NCBI RefSeq assembly: GCF_003989825.1
Contig: NZ_RZHE01000003.1
Location: 1 to 64,000, forward strand
DNA length: 64,000 nt
Source: Vreelandella populi
Lineage (GTDB): Bacteria > Pseudomonadota > Gammaproteobacteria > Pseudomonadales > Halomonadaceae
Reading direction: 5' to 3'
Position numbers and translations under genes: made by a program. Of this stretch, positions 28,633 through 38,792 are shown piece by piece. The first letter of the stretch is position 1; every line of letters starts with the position of its first letter. The notes beneath the pieces are model-generated. The model was given only the letters and a program-made list of their open reading frames with translations. It ran no database searches and was not told the origin of the DNA.

Positions 28633-30147
28633 TTACTGTGTGTTCGAATCCGATGCGTCATCTTCTTCGAACCAGGGCGCACGGGCAGTCATGATCAGTG
28701 CCGCTGCGCGCGCTTCGTCCAACTCCTCGATATCGACCAGATCGTCGACAGACTGTTCGGCGAGATCTTCCATAGTGACAATGCCGCGGCTGGCCAGAAT
28801 GAAGGCCAGATGGCGCTCCATACCGTCCATTTCCAGCAGATCAGCCGCTGGCTGGGCACCGTCTAATGCTTCTTCCGAGGCAATGGCCATCGTCAGCAGC
28901 TCGTCTTTGGCACGTGCACGCAGCTCTTCAACCAGTTCTTCATCGAACTCTTCGATTTCGAGCATCTCTTCCAGCGGCACGTAGGCTACTTCTTCAAGCG
29001 TGGTAAACCCTTCTTCCACCAGCAGGCGGGCGACATCGTCGTCCACACCCAGGTGCTGGACAAAGGAATCCACCAGGCTATCAATTTCCTGCTCGCGCTT
29101 GGATTCAGCTTCCTCTTCGGTCATGACGTTGATACGCCAGCCGGTGAGTTCTGAAGCCAGGCGTACGTTCTGACCACTACGGCCAATCGCCTGAGCCAGG
29201 TTGTCCTGGGCCACGGCAACGTCCATCGCATGGGCGTCTTCGTCAACCAGGATAGACCCAACATCGGCAGGTGCCATGGCGTTAATCACCAACTGAGCGG
29301 GGTTGTCGTCCCACAGCACGATATCTACACGCTCGTTTTGCAGCTCGGATGAGACTGCCTGAACGCGTGAACCGCGCATCCCCACACACGCTCCTACCGG
29401 GTCGATGCGACGATCATTGGTCTTGACGGCAATCTTGGCTCGCGAACCTGGGTCGCGAGCAGCACCCTTGATTTCAATCAGCTGTTCAGCGATTTCAGGC
29501 ACTTCAATTTTAAACAGTTCAATAATCAGCGCCGGGTTGGTACGCGACAGCTGGAGCTGGGCGCCACGGGCATCCGGGTCGACTTTGACCAGCAGCGCGC
29601 GAACCCGCTCATTCATGCGGTAGCGCTCACCGTGAATCATCTCATTGCGCGGCAGGAACGCTTCGGCATTCTCGCCCAGGTCAATGATCAAACCGTCACG
29701 GGTGGTCTTCTTGACGATACCGGCCACCAGCTCGCCTTCACGGTCGGCGTACTGGCGCACCACTTCAGCACGCTCGGCTTCACGCACTTTCTGTACGATG
29801 ACCTGCTTGGCCGTTTGCGCTGCAATACGCCCGAACATCGCGTTTTCGATCTGCTTTTCGACAACGTCGCCCAGTTTCAAAGGCGGATCGCGCTGCTCGG
29901 CGATGGTTTCCTTGATTTCGTAATCTGGCGTTTCGAATTCGTCATCTTCCACTACGGTCCAGTAGCGGAAAGTGTCGTATTCCCCCGTGCGACGGTCGAT
30001 ATGTACCCGCACGTTGGCTTCTTCATTTTCAAAACGCTTGCGTGACGCGCTCGCAAGAGCGGCTTCTACCGCCTCAAAGATGACATCCCGGGGAACGCCT
30101 TTCTCATTGGAGATCGCGTCAACGACCATTAAAATTTCTTTACTCAT
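28633..30147 (-). CDS. nusA: Transcription termination/antitermination protein NusA
   Basis: RNA polymerase-associated factor for pausing, termination and rRNA antitermination. It acts on leaders such as the boxA region at the start of this window. The 504 residues comprise an N-terminal polymerase-binding domain ([20 protein letters not shown]), an S1 domain, two KH domains ([34 protein letters not shown]) and two acidic C-terminal repeats typical of gammaproteobacteria. It is followed by infB; rimP precedes it by 72 bp. Confidence 0.97.
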   Translation of the reverse strand: MSKEILMVVDAISNEKGVPRDVIFEAVEAALASASRKRFENEEANVRVHIDRRTGEYDTFRYWTVVEDDEFETPDYEIKETIAEQRDPPLKLGDVVEKQIENAMFGRIAAQTAKQVIVQKVREAERAEVVRQYADREGELVAGIVKKTTRDGLIIDLGENAEAFLPRNEMIHGERYRMNERVRALLVKVDPDARGAQLQLSRTNPALIIELFKIEVPEIAEQLIEIKGAARDPGSRAKIAVKTNDRRIDPVGACVGMRGSRVQAVSSELQNERVDIVLWDDNPAQLVINAMAPADVGSILVDEDAHAMDVAVAQDNLAQAIGRSGQNVRLASELTGWRINVMTEEEAESKREQEIDSLVDSFVQHLGVDDDVARLLVEEGFTTLEEVAYVPLEEMLEIEEFDEELVEELRARAKDELLTMAIASEEALDGAQPAADLLEMDGMERHLAFILASRGIVTMEDLAEQSVDDLVDIEELDEARAAALIMTARAPWFEEDDASDSNTQ

Positions 30148-30219
30148 GCGTTTGCCTCGCCAGAAAACCTGTCCTTTTGTGCATCACCCCGGCAGCCTGC
30201 CGGCAGCGCCGCTACCCGG

Positions 30220-30681
30220 TTAATCGTCGAACTGCGGTACGATGTGCGCTGAATCAATGCTTTCAATGGGAAAGCAGTACTCCTCGCCATCCATTTGTAG
30301 CAGTACTTCATCGCCTTCGATACCTGCCAAAAGCCCTTGGTACTTACGCCGACCGTCAAATGCCACGCGCAGTTTCAGCGCGACATGGTGGCCTTGGTAA
30401 CGGGTGAATTGGTCCAGGGTATACAAGGGGCGCGCCATACCGGGCGAAGAAACTTCTAACCGGTATTCGCCGGGAATGGGGTCTTCCACGTCCATCACGG
30501 CACTGACTTGGCGGCTAATATCAGCGCAGTCTTCCACGCTGACACCACTTTCGCGCTCAATATAAATTACCAGCCGCGATTGCTTGCCCTGGGAAAGATG
30601 GTCGATACCCCACAGTTCAAAGCCCATGGCGGCTACGACAGGTTCAATTAGCGCATGAAGCGCCGCGTGTTTTGTGGCCAC
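30220..30681 (-). CDS. rimP: Ribosome maturation factor RimP
   Basis: Two-domain protein needed for 30S assembly. The 153-residue product has FELWGIDHLSQGKQSRLVIY, GVSVEDCADISRQVSAVMD and the signature YRLEVSSPGMARPL. The start is a GTG at 30681, preceded at good spacing by AGGAG; longer in-frame starts add an unrelated tail running through a terminator. It is first in the rimP-nusA-infB operon and lies downstream of the tRNA pair, as in E. coli where metY precedes rimP. Confidence 0.93.
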   Translation of the reverse strand: MATKHAALHALIEPVVAAMGFELWGIDHLSQGKQSRLVIYIERESGVSVEDCADISRQVSAVMDVEDPIPGEYRLEVSSPGMARPLYTLDQFTRYQGHHVALKLRVAFDGRRKYQGLLAGIEGDEVLLQMDGEEYCFPIESIDSAHIVPQFDD

Positions 30682-30832
30682 AGACAAAGCTCCTACAGCC
30701 GTTGCGTCAGGCACCTGGCCGGGAGTCTTAAGAAAAGCTAGGTGGCTGATTGGCGTTACCCGGAAATGTGTCTCCGGCAACTCGGACGATATCCGCTCTG
30801 AGACACTCTTGTTAACAAAAAGCTTGCTAACA

Positions 30833-30861
30833 AAAAGCCCCTTCACAGGAAGGGGCTTTTC
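30833..30861 (-). terminator. Terminator or attenuator between tRNA-fMet and rimP
   Basis: AAAAGCCCC and GGGGCTTTT form a 9-bp stem. On the minus strand it is followed by TTTTTGTTA, downstream of the tRNAs and about 150 bp before rimP. Confidence 0.78.
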
Positions 30862-30987
30862 ATAAGAAACCTGTAATACCATCTTAGCAACACAGCGCAG
30901 GCTTCCCTACTTGACGATTTACCTTTAACGACATCTCATCAATGTGATTTGTCAGGCTAGCCGCCTATCTAACGTGCTACCAGAAAA

Positions 30988-31064
<77 letters not shown>

Positions 31065-31202
31065 TCAATCTAGGTCGACGATAATAGACACTTGAACCAC
31101 TTACGTCAAGCTATCTTTTCGTCTCAGGTGCCAAACCTGGTTTTCTCTGACAAACGTTCTTTGACAAAGAACTCTGGGAAGCTGGCGAGCCAGCAAAACA
31201 GA

Positions 31203-31289
31203 TGGTGCCGAAGGCGGGACTTGAACCCGCACGACCATACGGTCACTACCCCCTCAAGATAGCGTGTCTACCAATTCCACCACTTCGGC
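31203..31289 (-). tRNA. tRNA-Leu (GAG)
   Basis: An 87-nt class II tRNA with a long variable arm (around TGACCGTATGGTCG) and an encoded CCA. The acceptor stem GCCGAAG pairs with CTTCGGC. The anticodon loop TTGAGGG gives anticodon GAG. It lies between secG and tRNA-fMet, as E. coli leuU does. Confidence 0.94.
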
Positions 31290-31323
31290 ATCAGGGGAGG
31301 CTAAAGAAAGCGATATCAAACAA

Positions 31324-31683
31324 TTACTCGCTACTTTCCTCTAGCACTGGCGCGGTATTATCCACACTTGCAGGACTGTCGTCAAGCGTTGGAACATTTT
31401 GCTGCTGCTCGATCAGGCGCGGATCAGGAATACCTGCTTCCGGTGCCTGACCTGCTTGCGTTGCGAAGTATGCCAGCGCCATGGAAGTAACAAAAAATCC
31501 TGCCGCCAGAATGCCGGTAGTCCGCGACAAGAAGTTGCCGCTGCCGCGCGAGCCAAATACCGTTTGTGAGGCACCGCCTCCGAAAGAGGCGCCTGCATCA
31601 GCACCTTTACCCTGCTGGAGCAGGATCAATACCACCAGGGCGACCGCAATCACCACATGGACCATAAGAATTGCAACTTGCAT
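31324..31683 (-). CDS. secG: Protein translocase subunit SecG
   Basis: Small inner-membrane subunit that assists the SecYE channel. It has 119 residues: membrane helix 1 at about residues 3-20 (ILMVHVVIAVALVVLILLQ), the conserved cytosolic loop QQGKGADAGASFGGGASQTV with FGSRGSGNFLSR, helix 2 at about 55-73, and an acidic C-terminal tail. The ATG at 31683 follows AGGA and leaves a 4-bp gap after tpiA. tpiA-secG-tRNA-Leu is the standard order. Confidence 0.93.
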   Translation of the reverse strand: MQVAILMVHVVIAVALVVLILLQQGKGADAGASFGGGASQTVFGSRGSGNFLSRTTGILAAGFFVTSMALAYFATQAGQAPEAGIPDPRLIEQQQNVPTLDDSPASVDNTAPVLEESSE

Positions 31684-31687
31684 GGCG

Positions 31688-32437
31688 TTATCCTGCTGAC
31701 TGACAAATGGCGTAGAAATCGTCGGTTTTGAGCGAAGCACCACCCACCAAACCGCCGTCGATATCCGGCTGGGCAAGGAGCTCAGCCGCATTTTTAGCAT
31801 TCATACTGCCGCCGTAGAGCAGAGTGAGCTGCTCAGCAAGCGCCGTATTGAATCCTGCCTGATAGGTCCGAATACCGGCCATTACTTCCTGCGCCTGCTC
31901 AGGCGTTGCCGTGCGCCCGGTACCGATGGCCCATACAGGTTCATAGGCAATCACTACCTGCTGACGCTGATCCGGGTCCAGACGGGACATGGCGTAGCCA
32001 ACCTGGCGTAGCACCACATCCATGGTTTGGCCGGCGTCGCGTTCGGCAAGTGATTCACCTACGCAGAGAATCGGCTTAAGCCCTACGCTGAGGGCGGCCA
32101 ACAGGCGATCAAACACCTGCTCGTCACTTTCACGGTATAGCTCGCGGCGCTCGGAATGACCTACCAACACGTAGGTTACCTCAAGCTCTTTGAGCATACG
32201 GCCGCTGACTTCTCCGGTATGCGCCCCTGAGTCGATCGGATTGAGCGTCTGCGCGCCTAGCTGAAGCGGCGTATTGTGGAACGCCTGACGGGCCGCATCC
32301 AGATAGGGAAAAGGCGGAATCACCACAACATCTACAGCCTCGGGCAGCGTCACATCAGCAAACGCGCTGCCAAAGTCGTTAATCAGTGCCGTGGAGCCAT
32401 TCATTTTCCAGTTACCGGCAATCAATCGCGTACGCAT
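31688..32437 (-). CDS. tpiA: Triosephosphate isomerase
   Basis: Interconverts dihydroxyacetone phosphate and glyceraldehyde 3-phosphate. The 249-residue TIM barrel has the substrate-binding lysine in AGNWKMNG (Lys11), the electrophilic histidine in VGHSERR and the base glutamate in AYEPVWAIGTG. The phosphate-binding LLYGGSMNAKNA lies near the C-terminus. It lies between glmM and secG, with 4 bp to secG. Confidence 0.97.
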   Translation of the reverse strand: MRTRLIAGNWKMNGSTALINDFGSAFADVTLPEAVDVVVIPPFPYLDAARQAFHNTPLQLGAQTLNPIDSGAHTGEVSGRMLKELEVTYVLVGHSERRELYRESDEQVFDRLLAALSVGLKPILCVGESLAERDAGQTMDVVLRQVGYAMSRLDPDQRQQVVIAYEPVWAIGTGRTATPEQAQEVMAGIRTYQAGFNTALAEQLTLLYGGSMNAKNAAELLAQPDIDGGLVGGASLKTDDFYAICQSAG

Positions 32438-32515
32438 CAGCTCTCCTCACTCAAGGTGGAGCGAAATGGTATAGGAGCGGCCCTGCCAAGACAACCGCTG
32501 ACAAGCACAGTCGTG

Positions 32516-33865
32516 TTATTCGAGCAAGGCCTGAACACGTTCAGCCAGCTCATTAGCCAGCTGGTCAACGTTCATATGCTCGGCTCCTTCCACCATCACC
32601 CGAATCAAGGGTTCGGTACCTGAAGGACGTAACAGCACCCGCCCCTGGTCGCCCAGCTTCTCCTCAAGCGCGGCAACGGCTTCTTCCAGCGCGCTTGAAG
32701 CCATGACATCACTCGCCTTGGTGCCTGCGGGTAGGCGCACGTTAACCAGCGCCTGAGGCGTCTTCTCAAGGCCCTGAAGCAATAGCGGCAGGGATTTCTG
32801 CTCACGCATCATCAGTGCCAACACCTGCAGGGCAGCAACAATCCCGTCACCGGTGGTTTGCACATGGCTGCAAACGATATGCCCAGAGGCCTCGCCGCCC
32901 AGCTCCCAACCGTTCTCGGCCATCATCTCCATGACAAAGCGGTCCCCCACCTTGGCACGTTTGAAGGGAATGCCCAGCTTTTCAAGCGCCACGGCAAGGC
33001 CAAAGTTGCTCATCAAAGTGCCCACTACGCCGCCTTCCAACAGACCACGCTCAAAGCGGTCGCGGGCGATGAGATAGAGAATATCGTCGCCATCCACCTC
33101 GCGTCCGTCACCATCCACCAGCAGGACGCGGTCACCGTCACCATCAAATGCAATTCCCAGGTCAGCGCCCTGATGGATCACCGACGCACGCAGGGACGCC
33201 GGGTGAGTCGAGCCGACATGATGATTGATATTCAGGCCATCGGGGGAGGCACCAATCACACTGACTTCTGCCCCCAGCTCGCGGAAAACGCTTGGTGCAA
33301 TGTGGTAGGTTGCGCCATGGGCACAATCCAGCACCACCTTCAAACCATGCAGACTCAAGCGATCCGGCAACGTCGATTTACAAAACTCGATGTAACGCCC
33401 GGCCGCATCGTCAATGCGTGCGGCCTTGCCGAGCTGCGCCGCTTCGGCGGTGGTAAGCGGCGCATCCAGCATCGCTTCGATACGGTCTTCCATTTCATCA
33501 GGAAGTTTCTTGCCTTCTGACGAGAAGAACTTAATGCCGTTATCGTCAAACGGATTGTGCGAGGCCGAAATCACGATCCCTGCATCAGCCCGGAAGGTGC
33601 GGGTCAGATACGCGATCCCCGGTGTCGGCATGGGACCGAGAAGCGAAACATCAACACCTGCCGCAGACAGTCCGGCCTCAAGCGCTGACTCAAACATATA
33701 ACCTGAAATACGCGTATCCTTACCGATCAGCACCCGCGTCCGGCCCTTTTCGCGCCGCAACACCTGACCGGCCGCCCAACCGAGTTTGAGCATGAAATCG
33801 GCGGTAATAGGCGATTGCCCGACCGTACCGCGAATACCGTCGGTACCAAAATAGCGTCGTGTCAT
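32516..33865 (-). CDS. glmM: Phosphoglucosamine mutase
   Basis: Converts glucosamine-6-phosphate to glucosamine-1-phosphate for UDP-GlcNAc synthesis. The 449-residue protein begins [14 protein letters not shown]. It carries the phosphoserine at Ser102 in ISASHNPF, the metal loop FDGDGDR and the sugar-binding GEASGHI. The phosphate-binding [12 protein letters not shown] lies near the end. Its start overlaps the folP stop by four bases, the common folP-glmM coupling. Confidence 0.97.
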   Translation of the reverse strand: MTRRYFGTDGIRGTVGQSPITADFMLKLGWAAGQVLRREKGRTRVLIGKDTRISGYMFESALEAGLSAAGVDVSLLGPMPTPGIAYLTRTFRADAGIVISASHNPFDDNGIKFFSSEGKKLPDEMEDRIEAMLDAPLTTAEAAQLGKAARIDDAAGRYIEFCKSTLPDRLSLHGLKVVLDCAHGATYHIAPSVFRELGAEVSVIGASPDGLNINHHVGSTHPASLRASVIHQGADLGIAFDGDGDRVLLVDGDGREVDGDDILYLIARDRFERGLLEGGVVGTLMSNFGLAVALEKLGIPFKRAKVGDRFVMEMMAENGWELGGEASGHIVCSHVQTTGDGIVAALQVLALMMREQKSLPLLLQGLEKTPQALVNVRLPAGTKASDVMASSALEEAVAALEEKLGDQGRVLLRPSGTEPLIRVMVEGAEHMNVDQLANELAERVQALLE

Positions 33866-34776
33866 AACTGTTTTTCCTCATTCAAAGGCATTTCACAACC
33901 CTCCTGCAGCACCGCCCATGCCATATTGACAGCATCTACCGTTGGCCCCACATCGTGTACACGCAAGATTCTAGCGCCACGTTCAACGGCCATGGCGGAG
34001 AGCGCAAGCCCCCCCGCCAAACGCTCCTCAACCGGCCTTCCCAGCACCTTGCCGATCATGCTTTTGCGCGACATTCCGACAAGCAGCGGTAGCCCAAGCG
34101 ATTGTAGTGAGTCCATGTATTTCAGCAGGCGCAGGTTATGCTCAACGGTTTTGCCAAAACCAAATCCTGGGTCCAGCAGCAGGCGATTGCGGCGCAGCCC
34201 TGCCGCTTCACATTCCGCCACCCGCTTTACCAGGTACGCCGCCACCGCCTGCTCTACTGGCTGATCATAGGTCGGCGACTGCTGCATGTCCTGCGGCTCT
34301 CCCTGACGGTGCATCAAGCATACCGGCAAACCGCTGCCAAGCGCCGCCATCAAGGCACCCTCCCGCTCCAGGGCACGCACATCGTTCAGCATGCCTGCTC
34401 CTAACGCGCCGGCCTCACGCATCACCAAAGGACTACTGGTATCCACTGACACCAGCGCATCCAGTTCACGCACCAACGCTTCCACCACGGGGGCCACGCG
34501 ATCAAGCTCTTCTTGTTCGCTCAGCGGGACGGCGCCGGGGCGCGTGGACTCTCCGCCCACATCGATGATGGCAGCACCTTCGGACAGCATGCGCTCAGCG
34601 TGGCGCAACGCATCATCCAAAGCGACATGACGGCCACCATCAGAAAACGAGTCTGGCGTAACGTTTAGAATACCCATTACCCGTGGGAAGGAGAGATCCA
34701 GCAGATGGCGCCCGCAGCGCATGTTCACATTATCATTCATTGCCTGAGACTTAGGAGGGTCGATTATTGATTTCAT
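33862..34776 (-). CDS. folP: Dihydropteroate synthase
   Basis: Joins p-aminobenzoate to dihydropterin pyrophosphate, the step after FolK; target of sulfonamides. The TIM-barrel motifs are [42 protein letters not shown] and [12 protein letters not shown], with [11 protein letters not shown] near the C-terminus. The start is uncertain: the ATG at 34776 gives 304 residues, while internal ATGs at about 34740 and 34722 give proteins closer to the E. coli N-terminus, and none has a strong ribosome-binding site. It is separated from upstream ftsH by a terminator, so folP-glmM probably has its own promoter. Confidence 0.94.
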   Translation of the reverse strand: MKSIIDPPKSQAMNDNVNMRCGRHLLDLSFPRVMGILNVTPDSFSDGGRHVALDDALRHAERMLSEGAAIIDVGGESTRPGAVPLSEQEELDRVAPVVEALVRELDALVSVDTSSPLVMREAGALGAGMLNDVRALEREGALMAALGSGLPVCLMHRQGEPQDMQQSPTYDQPVEQAVAAYLVKRVAECEAAGLRRNRLLLDPGFGFGKTVEHNLRLLKYMDSLQSLGLPLLVGMSRKSMIGKVLGRPVEERLAGGLALSAMAVERGARILRVHDVGPTVDAVNMAWAVLQEGCEMPLNEEKQL

Positions 34777-34824
34777 GCTGACGCCTATAAAAAAGAAGCA
34801 GCGCTATGGTTGACCACAGGATAA

Positions 34825-34854
34825 CAAAAAAGGCGCCCCATGATGGGGCGCCTT
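34825..34854 (-). terminator. Terminator after ftsH
   Basis: AGGCGCCCCA and TGGGGCGCCT form a 10-bp stem around TGA, followed on the minus strand by TTTTTTGTTAT. It ends the ftsH transcript before folP. Confidence 0.85.
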
Positions 34855-34873
34855 GATGAGCTACCAGAAGTAC

Positions 34874-36874
34874 TTAAGGGCCGGTTGAGCCACCCAGCGG
34901 ATCCGAGGGGCGACGACGCGGGCCGTCGTCATCCTCTTCTTCGCCGTCATCGCCGGAGGCGCTGTTGTCTGGCGGTGTTGAGGTATCCCCCTGCGCCTTA
35001 GGTGTATCGTCACTAACGCGTGTACCGCCTCCCGAGGAGTCACCGTCGTTCCAGCCTTCCGGCGGACGCGGCTCGCGGCCTTCCATGATATCTTTCAGCT
35101 GGTTGGCATCGATGGTTTCGTACTTCATCAGCGCTTCAGTCATGGCGTCCAGCTTGTCACGGTTATCGTGTAGAATCTGACGCGCTTGCTCGTAGCACTC
35201 ATCGATAATCTTGCGTACTTCCTTATCCAGGCGCGTAGTAGTATCACCCGACTTCAGCTTGCTACCGCCTTGACCTGGGCCACCGAGGAACTGATGCGAC
35301 TCGTCTTCGTCGTACATGATCGGACCCATTTCATCAGACAGACCCCACTTCGCGACCATGTTGTGGGCAAGTTCGGTCGCCCGCTTGATATCATTGGAGG
35401 CACCAGTGGTGACGCCGTTGGGTCCCAGGGTCATCTCTTCAGCGATACGTCCGCCAAACAGCGAGCAGATCTGGCTGAGAATCTGCTGACGCGACAGGCT
35501 GTAACGGTCTTCCTCCGGCAGGAACATGGTGACACCCAGCGCACGGCCGCGCGGGATGATGGTGACCTTGTAGACCGGATCGTGCTCGGGCATCACCAGG
35601 CCGATAATCGCGTGGCCAGATTCGTGATACGCCGTATTGAGCTTCTCTTTATCGGTCATGACCATGGATTTGCGCTCGGCGCCCATCATGATCTTGTCCT
35701 TGGCAAGCTCAAGCTCTTCCATACCTACCAAGCGCTTGTTACGGCGCGCGGCAAACAGAGCTGACTCGTTGACCAGGTTGGCAAGATCCGCGCCCGAGAA
35801 GCCGGGTGTGCCGCGCGCAATCAGCGAAGGCTTGACGTCTTCAGCCAGCGGCACCTTGCGCAGGTGAACGCCCAGTATGTGCTCACGACCACGAATATCC
35901 GGCAGGCCAACAGTCACCTGACGGTCAAAACGGCCTGGGCGCAGCAGCGCCGGGTCGAGTACGTCAGGACGGTTGGTCGCGGCAATCACGATGATGCCTT
36001 CGTTGGCTTCGAAACCATCCATCTCAACCAGCAGCTGGTTCAGCGTCTGCTCGCGCTCATCGTTACCGCCGCCCATGCCTGCACCGCGTGAACGGCCGAC
36101 CGCGTCAATCTCGTCAATAAAGATGATGCAGGGTGCCTGCTTCTTGGCCTGCTCGAACATGTCACGCACGCGAGACGCACCAACACCCACGAACATTTCA
36201 ACGAAGTCAGAGCCTGAAATCGAGAAGAACGGCACTTTCGCTTCGCCGGCAATGGATTTCGCCAGCAGCGTTTTACCGGTTCCCGGCGGGCCCACCATAA
36301 GAACGCCACGCGGAATGGTGCCGCCCAAACGCTGGAACTTGGTGGGTTCGCGCAGGAAGTCGACCAGCTCTTCCACTTCTTCCTTGGCTTCATCACAGCC
36401 AGCTACGTCGGCAAAGGTGGTCTTGATCTGATCTTGAGATAAAAGCTTGGCCTTGGACTTGCCAAAGCTCATAGGGCCGCCTTTACCGCCACCCGCGCCA
36501 CCCTGCATCTGGCGCATGAAGAACATGAAGATGGCCAGAATCAAGAGAATCGGGAAACTTGCAATCAGCAGGCGCGTCCAGATGCTTTGCTGCTCTGGCT
36601 CTTTACCTACCACAGTCACATTATTGCTTAGCAGGTCATCCATCAGCTTGGGGTCTTCCGCCGCCGGACGAATAGTCTGGAACTGCGACCCATCCGTACG
36701 CTCACCTTGAATGGTATAACCATCAATGGTGACACTGCGGATCTGCTGATTTTGCACCTGCTGCACAAACTGTGAGTAGTTCGTGTTCTGCGGAGCGCTT
36801 TCCGTACTAAAATTGTTGAACACTGTCAGTAGCACAGCCGCAATGACCAGCCACAGAATCAGGTTCTTCGCCAT
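34874..36874 (-). CDS. ftsH: ATP-dependent zinc metalloprotease FtsH
   Basis: Membrane-anchored AAA+ protease that degrades membrane proteins and unstable regulators such as sigma-32 and LpxC. The 666-residue protein has membrane helix 1 (about 4-22), a periplasmic domain, helix 2 (about 101-120) and Walker A GPPGTGKT (195-202). DEIDAVGR and the second region of homology follow. The protease site HESGH is near residue 418 and is followed by an acidic, Ser/Gly/Pro-rich tail. I use the ATG of [10 protein letters not shown]; a TTG three codons upstream is also open. Unlike E. coli, rlmE and ftsH are separated by about 240 bp. Confidence 0.96.
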   Translation of the reverse strand: MAKNLILWLVIAAVLLTVFNNFSTESAPQNTNYSQFVQQVQNQQIRSVTIDGYTIQGERTDGSQFQTIRPAAEDPKLMDDLLSNNVTVVGKEPEQQSIWTRLLIASFPILLILAIFMFFMRQMQGGAGGGKGGPMSFGKSKAKLLSQDQIKTTFADVAGCDEAKEEVEELVDFLREPTKFQRLGGTIPRGVLMVGPPGTGKTLLAKSIAGEAKVPFFSISGSDFVEMFVGVGASRVRDMFEQAKKQAPCIIFIDEIDAVGRSRGAGMGGGNDEREQTLNQLLVEMDGFEANEGIIVIAATNRPDVLDPALLRPGRFDRQVTVGLPDIRGREHILGVHLRKVPLAEDVKPSLIARGTPGFSGADLANLVNESALFAARRNKRLVGMEELELAKDKIMMGAERKSMVMTDKEKLNTAYHESGHAIIGLVMPEHDPVYKVTIIPRGRALGVTMFLPEEDRYSLSRQQILSQICSLFGGRIAEEMTLGPNGVTTGASNDIKRATELAHNMVAKWGLSDEMGPIMYDEDESHQFLGGPGQGGSKLKSGDTTTRLDKEVRKIIDECYEQARQILHDNRDKLDAMTEALMKYETIDANQLKDIMEGREPRPPEGWNDGDSSGGGTRVSDDTPKAQGDTSTPPDNSASGDDGEEEDDDGPRRRPSDPLGGSTGP

Positions 36875-37111
36875 ATCGTTCAAGGGGCTACCCTCATTAC
36901 AAGAATCCGTCAGTTAACCGCTGATACTAAGACCTTGCCGCAGTACCAAACGTTCAACCCTTGCCAAAGCACTGTTGGCTTTGGGCCATCTGTATCACGC
37001 TTATTTCATACGCATAATGTGACACACCTTGCGCCTGCCTGTCTGGCAATCGCGGTGATAAATCTTTGCTATGCACGTTTTCACGCCCGTTTTCGTACCC
37101 GTGCTCATAGT

Positions 37112-37759
37112 TTAGCCGCGAAACCCCTCGGCTAGAAAGTAGACTTCCCGCGAACGTGCTCGCGAGGCATCCGGCTTACGAGTCACAACTCGGTCAAAAC
37201 TGCCACGCAGCTCTTTAAGGTAGGTATCAAACCCCTCGCCCTGAAACACCTTGGCTAAAAACCGCCCACCAGGCGGCAACGTTTCACGGGCAAGCTCAAG
37301 GGCGAGCTCGACCAGATACATGGCCTGGGGTTGGTCAATAGCTGCCATACCACTCATATTGGGGGCCATGTCGGACATCACAAGGTCTACCGGACGATTT
37401 CCCAGGCGCTCGAGAATCGCATTGAGTACGCTCTCCTCGGTAAAATCGCCCTGAATGAAGTCCACGCCTGCCAGCGCGTCCATCTCCAGTATGTCAGAGG
37501 CAATTACCACGCCCTCAGGCCCCACCTTCTCTGCGGCAATTTGACTCCACCCGCCCGGGGCCGCCCCCAAGTCGATCACCGTCATGCCCGGACGAAACAG
37601 CTTATCTTTCTCGTCCAGCTCCAGCAGTTTATAGCTTGCCCGGGAACGATAGCCGTCCTGCCAGCTCTGCTTGACGTACTGGTCGTCAAAATGTTCCTTC
37701 TTCCAGTTATTGCTGGTCTTGCTGACGGAATGTTTACGGCTTGGGGGCTTTTGCTGCAT
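37112..37759 (-). CDS. rlmE: 23S rRNA (U2552) 2'-O-methyltransferase RlmE
   Basis: Heat-inducible methyltransferase (FtsJ/RrmJ) acting on U2552 in the ribosomal A loop. The 215-residue protein has the SAM motif [13 protein letters not shown] (61-73) and catalytic-tetrad segments [24 protein letters not shown] and the final [14 protein letters not shown] with the catalytic lysine and conserved SR. I start at the ATG of MQQKPPSRK; the upstream open frame lacks homology. It is divergent from yhbY, the typical pair in gammaproteobacteria. Confidence 0.94.
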   Translation of the reverse strand: MQQKPPSRKHSVSKTSNNWKKEHFDDQYVKQSWQDGYRSRASYKLLELDEKDKLFRPGMTVIDLGAAPGGWSQIAAEKVGPEGVVIASDILEMDALAGVDFIQGDFTEESVLNAILERLGNRPVDLVMSDMAPNMSGMAAIDQPQAMYLVELALELARETLPPGGRFLAKVFQGEGFDTYLKELRGSFDRVVTRKPDASRARSREVYFLAEGFRG

Positions 37760-37873
37760 ATGAGAATCTAACACTGGAATAAGAGATGGGCGCGTTAACG
37801 CGATAGCTTTCACTCGGTGGCATTTCACCGTAAGATGGAACGTTAAGCGCTAACCGGGATACCGCAAGATACC

Positions 37874-38200
37874 ATGAGCTTGTCACAGGCACAAAAGAAA
37901 GCATTTCGTAGCATTGGCCACCATTTGAACCCGGTGGTCACCGTTTCTGAGAACGGCGTCTCCGAAAATCTGCTCGCAGAACTCAACCGCGCGCTCAACG
38001 ATCACGAGCTCATCAAGGTGAAACTTGCCCTGTCTGAGCGTGACGATCGAGCAACCATGCTCAACGAGCTTATCGCCGACAGCCGCGCCGAAGTGGTTCA
38101 AACCATTGGCAAAATGGCGCTGCTTTATCGCAGAAATCCTAAAGCCAATCCGAAGCTCTCTAACGTAACACGCTTCGAGGATCATCACGGCCGTCACTAA
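37874..38200 (+). CDS. yhbY: Ribosome-associated RNA-binding protein YhbY (CRM domain)
   Basis: Small protein with a CRM (CRS1-YhbY) fold that binds pre-50S particles in E. coli. The 108 residues show MSLSQAQKKAFRSIGHHLNP, VVTVSENGVSENLLAELNRAL, the basic-acidic ELIKVKLALSERDDR, and QTIGKMALLYRRNPKANPKLSN, which carries the GxxG-like element. It is the only plus-strand gene in a 28-kb minus-strand block, divergent from rlmE and convergent with greA across a shared terminator. Confidence 0.94.
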   Translation: MSLSQAQKKAFRSIGHHLNPVVTVSENGVSENLLAELNRALNDHELIKVKLALSERDDRATMLNELIADSRAEVVQTIGKMALLYRRNPKANPKLSNVTRFEDHHGRH

Positions 38201-38216
38201 AGCCGCTGATTGATCA

Positions 38217-38266
38217 ATAAAAAGCCCGCGATTCGGTTGTCATAAACCTGAGATGCGGGCTTTTTT
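38217..38266. terminator. Bidirectional terminator between yhbY and greA
   Basis: AAAGCCCGC (38221-38229) and GCGGGCTTT (38255-38263) form a 9-bp stem with T-runs on both strands, so it can stop both yhbY and the convergent greA transcript. Confidence 0.8.
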
Positions 38267-38315
38267 AATGGGCGCCCGGTAAGCCGGGCACCTGCTAGGC
38301 CTAGAGGTCTAGCAC

Positions 38316-38792
38316 TTACACGTATTCAACGCTTTCAATTTCATACTCCACGTCGCCGCCGGGGGTTTTCACCACGGCGACATCACCCTCTTCCTTGCCA
38401 ATCAGCGCGCGCGCAATGGGTGAAGTGACTGAAATGCGGCCAGACTTAATATCCGCCTCATCCTCACCCACGATGCGGTAGGTTACGTTGGCATCAGTAT
38501 CCAGATTAAGCAGCGATACCGTGACACCAAAGATCACCTTGCCGGTTTTAGGCAGCTTAGTGACATCAATGACCTGGGCAACGGACAGCTTGCTTTCAAT
38601 TTCCTGAATACGGCCTTCAATAAACCCTTGCTGCTCGCGGGCGGCGTGGTACTCGGCGTTCTCCTTGAGATCACCGTGTTCGCGCGCTTCAGCGATAGCG
38701 GCAATCACCTGGGGGCGAGCGGTGCCCTTCAGATGTTCAAGCTCTTCGCGAAGACTCTTTTCGCCCGCAACGGTCATCGGGACCTTGTTCAT
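38316..38792 (-). CDS. greA: Transcript cleavage factor GreA
   Basis: Stimulates RNA polymerase cleavage of backtracked RNA. It has 158 residues. The N-terminal coiled coil carries the acidic tip ([18 protein letters not shown], with the Asp and Glu that coordinate the catalytic metal). The C-terminal FKBP-like domain has [23 protein letters not shown] and [14 protein letters not shown]. The ATG overlaps the carB stop (ATGA), so it is translationally coupled to carAB, an arrangement shared with Pseudomonas. Confidence 0.97.
   Translation of the reverse strand: MNKVPMTVAGEKSLREELEHLKGTARPQVIAAIAEAREHGDLKENAEYHAAREQQGFIEGRIQEIESKLSVAQVIDVTKLPKTGKVIFGVTVSLLNLDTDANVTYRIVGEDEADIKSGRISVTSPIARALIGKEEGDVAVVKTPGGDVEYEIESVEYV

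Noticed and set aside
30682..30882. Longer start for rimP
   Set aside because: The extension runs through a terminator hairpin; the GTG at 30681 has an AGGAG site.
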